Origin: Steinernema hermaphroditum
Lineage: Eukaryota; Nematoda; Chromadorea; Rhabditida; Steinernematidae
Direction: 5' to 3'
Length of the DNA: 64,000 nt
Assembly (NCBI GenBank): GCA_030435675.1
Contig: CM059623.1
Span: 3,746,012 to 3,810,011 of the forward strand
The notes under the pieces are model-generated. The model had not been told where the DNA came from. It worked only from the letters and a program-made list of their open reading frames with translations, and did no database searches. Below, piece after piece: positions 59,501-64,000 of the stretch (position 1 is its first letter; each line of letters begins with the position of its first letter). The translations under genes were made by a program, and so were the position numbers.

Positions 59501-60666
59501 GGCAACTTCTGCCTGGATCACTTTCCGTGGATTCCTTGAATAATGCCACGCACAGGCTAATTTGAGTACAATACCTCAAAGACTAAAATGTTCATCGCTG
59601 CTTACAGTATAAGCCTATACAGCATAACTTTAAGTACAAGCTAATACAGCAGAGCGTGAACCATGAAAGGATGACGAATGGACTGGGCCGGGACCGATAT
59701 GGTCCAGGTTTTTAGCACTCGCATTGAAAGGGATAATGTAGATACATATCGTACGGCGAAAAGTAAAAAATCGAAACGTCAAAATCTTACAGTATCCCTG
59801 CGGATGGTCAGATTGGCTCTCATAGAAGCGTTGTTATTCCAGTATAACCCAGTAGACAACTGGTGGTCTATCGGTCTCGAAGGCATAGTGGGAGTGAACA
59901 AGTTCTTTTGAACTGTCTGTGTGGCTCATTGCCAACGTGTCTGATTTGTACACCGGTCGGGGTCAGTTCAACGCCGGCCCGGGTCCCTAATTTGTCTGCT
60001 GTGTGCCTTTGATATGAAACATGTTTCAAATGATAACGTGACAACACCCCCAAAAATAACGCCAAAAAACGGCCAAAAAAGACCGCCACAAAACGGTCGC
60101 CAATTTCCTTTCACCGAGCTCTAGACAAACTGTCTTTTGTCTTCAAAATTAAACGCCCTTTAAATTTCAATGTAGACAGTACTCGAGGGGCCTACAAACT
60201 CTATCTAACATCATCTTATAGACTGCATGATCTTTGCTATTGATAAGATGCTCTTGAATAACCCCGCATTTCCAGATGGAACGGATGGGAATGTTCGCGG
60301 CGTCGATCATGGGAGCCAGGCGAGAAACGATCAACGAGGAACAGCTCGTTCTTGACAGCTCCATGAAATCACACTGGTATCACCGTCTGCCCTGTGCTAA
60401 ACAGGAGCACAAAACGTCGGGTAATCCTTCGGTATGCACTTCTAAAAAAAACATCCTATCTCTCAGTTTTCTACCGTATGGCCGTCAAGGCAGCCAAGGC
60501 GCGTCGGAAACTGCGCATGAACGACCCGGCGCGAGTGGTGAACAAAATCGACACCGCCTCAAAAGTGATCTTCCCGCTTGTCTTCATCCTCTTCAACGTC
60601 GGCTACTGGCTCTCCTTTCTCTACTGGATCCCCGACGAGATCAACAGCCTCATCTCAGAATTTTAA
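56563..60666 (+). CDS. anion-type Cys-loop ligand-gated channel subunit (GABA-receptor-like)
   Basis: Twelve exons: 56563-56645, 56791-56891, 57044-57117, 57160-57386, 58635-58692, 58740-58993, 59035-59099, 59142-59238, 59283-59364, 59411-59446, 60276-60420, 60467-60666; 473 residues. The signal peptide is MLFLTLLLFVLVEYLPAIHG. A receptor N-terminal domain follows, with WVPDTYIRN and a canonical 13-residue Cys-loop (KKFPMDSQ inside). TM1 is YILQIYTPCNLIVVMSWVSF. The TM2 entry PARVALGIMTVLSMSTLG carries the PAR signature of anion channels. TM3 is CFGFVFAALVEYAVINY and TM4 VIFPLVFILFNVGYWLSF. It is probably GABA-gated; the exact class (gamma/zeta-like or lgc type) is not decidable by eye. Exon 10 (36 bp) is the least sure. 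Introns 4 (1.25 kb) and 10 (0.83 kb) are swollen by repeats. A 10-codon uORF (56546-56575) overlaps the start. The TTTCAG acceptor is at 56542. Confidence 0.9.
57466..57625. mobile_element. divergent tRNA-like pair B5
   Basis: Minus unit: CAGTGGCGCAGTGGTTAACA and B-box rc of GGGGATCGAACCCC. Plus unit: GTCGAATGGTTAGCACTC, loop TTACAAA and B-box CGAGTTCGAGTCCCGG. It lies in intron 4 of the channel gene. Confidence 0.75.
58098..58320 (+). repeat. hairpin repeat family X, copy 4
   Basis: Starts GAGCGGTCAAGTTGTCGATC and includes the complementary GACCGCTCC and GCGTTTTTATTATCC. It is related to the unit in the inverted-repeat arms at 24.8 and 28.3 kb. It lies in intron 4 of the channel gene. Confidence 0.75.
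58362..58575 (+). repeat. hairpin repeat family X, copy 5
   Basis: A diverged tandem copy: GAACGATCAGGTGGCCGAAC at the start, GATGATAGCCTGCGATCTTC and GGACCGTTC, then GCTGCGCTTTTGTTATAC. Confidence 0.7.
59915..60005 (+). mobile_element. tRNA-Thr-like SINE, family A, copy 5
   Basis: The only family A copy in plus orientation: GTGTGGCTCATTGCCAACGT (A-box region), loop-like TTTGTAC, and CAGTTCAACGCC as a worn B-box, followed by GGGTCCCTAATTTGTCTGC. It lies in intron 10 of the channel gene. Confidence 0.65.
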
Positions 60667-60687
60667 ATATACTTTTTATTAAAACTG

Positions 60688-61951
60688 TCAGTTCTCGTCG
60701 AGCTGCACCTCGTCGCCGTCGTCTTCCGGGTAGTAGCTGTAGTGCTTCGCGTTTTGTCCGTTTCTGCACTGGAACTTCCACTTGTCCGACTTGGAAAAGT
60801 CGAAGTGGGCGGTTACGGTAGTGCCTGGTATCTGCGTGGGCACTTTCACGTTGGAGAGGTCGAATTCGACGTGTGGCAGACAGAGCTCGTGCACGAAGCG
60901 CCACTGGAGGTCGGCGTATTTGTGGGGGCAGCACTCGTCCTGTAAAAAGTGGATATGTAAAATGGTCCTTCTCCCTTTGATTTGCACTCTAATCCAGAGG
61001 TGGAATACCACCCGCATCGATTGGAGCATATATTGATAAAATGAACTGAAATATCTGAAGTTAGATGAGCGTCAAGTTAGATGTTAGATGAGACTGGCTT
61101 GCCAGTCGAGTTCTTCTCGATTTTTGACACTACTGCTTATTTTATGAATGTATGTCCCAGCCGATGCGTGTGGTATTCTATCCTTTCGCCAATTTTCACT
61201 TCAGTTTTTTGCAATACATAATTCTTGGTTCTAGCAAGTTCTTCAGAAATAGGGGTCCTTCGATTCGGGTGACCTGATAATGCAGCCATTTTTTGCTATT
61301 ACAGGTTCGACGTTTTATGTTTTAGGCGTTCTAGCAGTGGTCGACATCGGCCAGGAATTCGTGCCTCCCTATGGCAAAAGACTCACCTTCTCATCGACGA
61401 AGTTAGTATAGCAACACTTGCTAAACTCGAATCCCGTTAGCCCCGGTTCAGACATCGTGTTGTCGTCGCAGCAGGTCATTTTGGCCTAAAATCAAGAACA
61501 AAACATGGCGTCAACAATGACAGACACGGTACCTGTAAGAATTTCTGAATACAACAGAGTTGGACCGTCGTGTTTGAGCACTTTCCTGGGATGCAGATAT
61601 CACTGAGGAGAAGACGACTCTGACAGCATTCGTGGATTTCATTCGGCTTCAGTTGTTCTTGCTGAAGGGACATCGTTATGTTTTCGCAGAGTTCACCCCT
61701 GCCCACACTACGCATGACTAACATGCAAAATTTTTGTCGCAGTGGACGGCTACACGCTCAATTTTATAGTAAAGTGCAGACGAAAAGAGAAGACGCCTGA
61801 TCATCAAGGAGAAGATGTTTTTTAAGCTTCTTGCCTGAGAGATAAGATCGCCAGAGGGAAATTGCGAAGCAAATCGAGGAGGAAAATAAAATTACACGTT
61901 AGCTGGATCTGATCCAGCCGCGAACAGAAAAAAGCGGACTAAAAGCATCAT
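60688..61951 (-). CDS. Cys-rich secreted protein, paired-cysteine (DB-module-like) pattern
   Basis: Proposed exons: 61896-61951, 61533-61698, 61387-61485, 60688-60939; 190 residues if complete. The last three exons are well supported by phase and splice sites. The first is tentative: it encodes MMLLVRFFLFAAGS, a plausible signal peptide, and its donor phase fits. The body is rich in CC pairs (HECCQSR, QLCCIQK, MTCCDD, KCCYT, DECCPHK) and ends in an acidic tail. The spacing recalls nematode extracellular DB-type modules, but I am not certain of the family. It ends 21 bp from the stop codon of the convergent channel gene; AATAAA on the minus strand lies at about 60674-60680, next to the channel stop. 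Intron 60940-61386 is 447 bp. Confidence 0.6.
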
Positions 61952-62235
61952 TAGGTGTGAGTGGCGCGATGAGCATGAATATCGCAAAAAGAAGAAGAAG
62001 AGATAAACAAAAATGCATTTAAAAAATACAATCATTGCACGTGTAACAGTATTTATTGTAACGAAGGGCCTTCTTCAACGCCTTCGGCCGGTTTTTTCCG
62101 CCTCTGTTAGTTTATTATTTGGTGCCCTGCCTTGGACTCATGAAATAAAGTTGTTGCTCACTCTGCCCTTCCCAAATGATTTCGAGCTTCGTTTGTGTTT
62201 TTAGTTCTAGTGTTTTTAGATGGCTCTTTTCGTAC

Positions 62236-63275
62236 CTGTTTGAAGCAGATATCGTCCGTGTATGCGGCACAAAGTTGAGCTTTCGGGTAGTTCGGCATCG
62301 ACGGAATAAATCTCGGATTTGGGGTTGGCCAAAGGGACGGGTCAAATGGAGGCCGTGTGGGAGGAATCTGGTCTTGCTGAGGCTAAATAGTTTATATTTC
62401 ACCGCACCAGACTCTCTCTTACCGGAACCGTAGGCATCGGAGTGGTCCAGTCGGCAATGTAGTCCAAATAGTCCTGCTCATCGTCAGGCGCCACTTCCCC
62501 GTCGTTATAAAATGCCGAATGTTCAGTGGTCTTGTCCTTCTGACTTCGGATCTGATTGGTTTGTCCGAAAATCTTTTGACTCTGCTCAACGTTCGCCTGC
62601 TGCTGCGGCCGTCTTGGCTCATAGGTGCTACCGTAATTGGTTTGTTGGTTGGGGTAGTTCATCACCGTCTCGCCCCTTTCGTTCACATATTCTCCTCGAT
62701 AGGCCTGTCCCGGAGGTGGTGGCTGCACTTGGGCGCTAGTAGGCGCCGCGGTGACATAGCCGCGACCATAGAATTCAGGGTTGTTGTAGATGCGGTAGTC
62801 GGGCTGACGACCGTACGGATCTTGGCGGGGCTGAGGCGGATTCTGGGGCGGGTAGCGTTGGGCTTGGTATCGAGGATCGGGCCGCGCTTGCCGAAGGGCT
62901 TCTTGGTGATATTGCTGACGCTGCTGATAGGCGGTGTTGGCCGAGGCCGGCTGATATTCCGTGGCGTAGCGGCGTGTGTCGCGAGGCTGCGAGAGGGGCT
63001 TAGATTCAAGAGGCTGCTGCTGCTGTGCATAGTCGTTGCGGTGCGTGGAAGTGATAAGATAAGCGGTTACCTGCTAAAGGAAAATATTTATTCGAGCGAC
63101 AAATTACAATAATACCGAAGTTGGAACATGGGGAGCGGCGGTGGTGGCGTCGTTGTCGTACTGGCACCAGCCGCAATGTGCGTAGTTGAGGGCGGATTTG
63201 AGCGAGTTCAGGATGTCATGGTACGTGTCGCTCTCGGCTTTCTTTGCGCGGATCACTTTCGCGAGACGGCCGCAC
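62236..63275 (-). CDS. Gln/Pro/Tyr-rich extracellular-type protein, partial
   Basis: Three exons: 63116-63275, 62423-63073 (651 bp, phase 0 on both sides) and 62236-62382. More 5' exons must lie further right, probably beyond the window, because the first exon opens with one base of a split codon and no start. The first exon carries a Cys pair (YAHCGWCQYD). The middle exon is low-complexity, rich in Q, P, Y and R with repeated RPDPRYQ-like motifs. The last one ends near AQLCAAYTDDICFKQ. If the last donor is not used, the frame reads to a TGA at 62158-62160. An AATAAA on the minus strand near 62052-62058 favours a separate gene ending there rather than a join to the Cys-rich gene. Function unknown; matrix or cuticle-type protein is a guess. 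Confidence 0.55.
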
Positions 63276-64000
63276 CTGTAATGGAGGGATTGATGGGAAA
63301 AGTGAATAAAAAATGTAGATATAGTAGTGTCAAAATTGTTCGAGATGTCATGATTTGTTCCTTTGGTTCACTAGTGTAAATCAGAGAAACCAGCTAAGCT
63401 GGTGCCGAAGCTCATTTTGGCTTGGAGCCAGCCGAACCACGAACACATAAAGATAGTGGACAGCTCGACACGGGATCAATCTGTGAGGTAGACAACGACA
63501 CGGTGCCACCGAGGCGAGCCGAAGCTTAATCTGCAGCTCAGTTTGGCTCGAAGCCTTCCGAATAAAACTGAGCTGGCCCCCAGCTGGCCCCCTGGCTATA
63601 GATATGCTTGCTAGCCTGGCAAGAGTACATAGGTAAGAACGATTTTCAGAAAGTGGATACCTCAATGTGGGTTACCCAATACTACGTCCAGTGTGTCTCA
63701 ACATTTCAATTCACAAGGGAACATTTCTAAGTGTCCGCCTCAGATTGAGCTGTAAACAAATGGGCCTGCATTATGGAAAATACACCCAAAAGTGAAACGG
63801 AGAAACCTGAAAGGAACTGTTTGGAAAGGGAGTCGTACCCGGACCCGAGAAATGGCAGGGCATAAAGCCGTTTCAACCCTGTGGAATGAGCTGGGATCGA
63901 CGACGATGATTATGATGTTGGTGATAGGAGATTATAGTTCGCTTCTCTCAACGCGCCGGTAAATCCCGAAGGGGACGGTACAAATCTCAAGGAGGACGGT
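63276..64000. other. right-edge stretch, no supported gene
   Basis: It contains imperfect AGCT/GGCT-rich repeats at 63400-63600 that loosely resemble the AAGCC-rich core of the foldback element at 51 kb. A worn minus-strand tRNA-like fragment lies at about 63825-63885 (GGGAGTCGTACCCGGACC). 5' exons of the minus-strand Gln/Pro-rich gene may be hidden here or outside. Confidence 0.4.

Noticed and set aside
62519..63112. 197-codon plus-strand frame
   Set aside because: It is the antisense shadow of the Gln/Pro-rich minus-strand exon, whose borders have proper splice sites and phase.

Overview
The window looks like nuclear DNA of a free-living or insect-associated nematode. Three kinds of evidence point there. 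Almost all introns are tiny (41-50 bp, GT..TTTCAG or TTTAG). Several start codons sit 0-14 nt downstream of an unpaired 3' splice acceptor, as expected for spliced-leader trans-splicing. The gene families also fit: nematode-type F-box-like proteins and a wealth of Cys-loop channel genes. I cannot name the species; a Steinernema-like or other rhabditid nematode fits, but this is a guess. All gene models were assembled by hand from splice sites and reading phase; in every complete model the exon phases close exactly.

Region 1 (about 0.9-21.7 kb) is gene-dense. It holds an F-box-like gene (+), DCAF13/SOF1 (-, rRNA processing), heparan sulfate glucuronyl C5-epimerase (+), mitochondrial prolyl-tRNA synthetase (+), CCT6/TCP-1 zeta (+), POLD1 (+, 19 exons, two GC-AG introns), the large subunit of U2AF (+) and a small secreted protein (+). 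Mostly these are housekeeping genes in a head-to-tail run. Their spacers and longer introns carry the palindrome GTCTAGAC and its half-sites.

Region 2 (about 21.7-40.4 kb) is one large minus-strand gene, a GABA-A receptor beta-like subunit (GAB-1 type). Its nine exons span 18.7 kb, with one intron of 10.6 kb. That intron contains a complete five-exon, seven-transmembrane gene on the opposite strand, plus many repeats. A near-perfect inverted repeat of about 555 bp flanks exons 3-5, and a second inverted repeat pair lies outside it.

Region 3 (about 40.4-56.1 kb) is gene-poor. It has one single-exon F-box-associated-like gene (-), one intronless RING-finger gene (+), and many tRNA-like short repeats and foldback elements.

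Region 4 (56.1-64 kb) holds a real tRNA-Ile(AAU), a second anion-type Cys-loop receptor gene (+, 12 exons), a Cys-rich secreted protein gene converging on it (-), and part of a Gln/Pro-rich protein gene (-) that runs off or near the right edge.

The most unusual feature is a population of tRNA-like elements. Five are divergent pairs: two different tRNA-like units with 5' ends facing each other about 20-30 bp apart, in the same pairing but in either orientation. Four more are collapsed hairpins that keep only the two T-arm/B-box ends. A third, threonine-tRNA-like family occurs as single copies.
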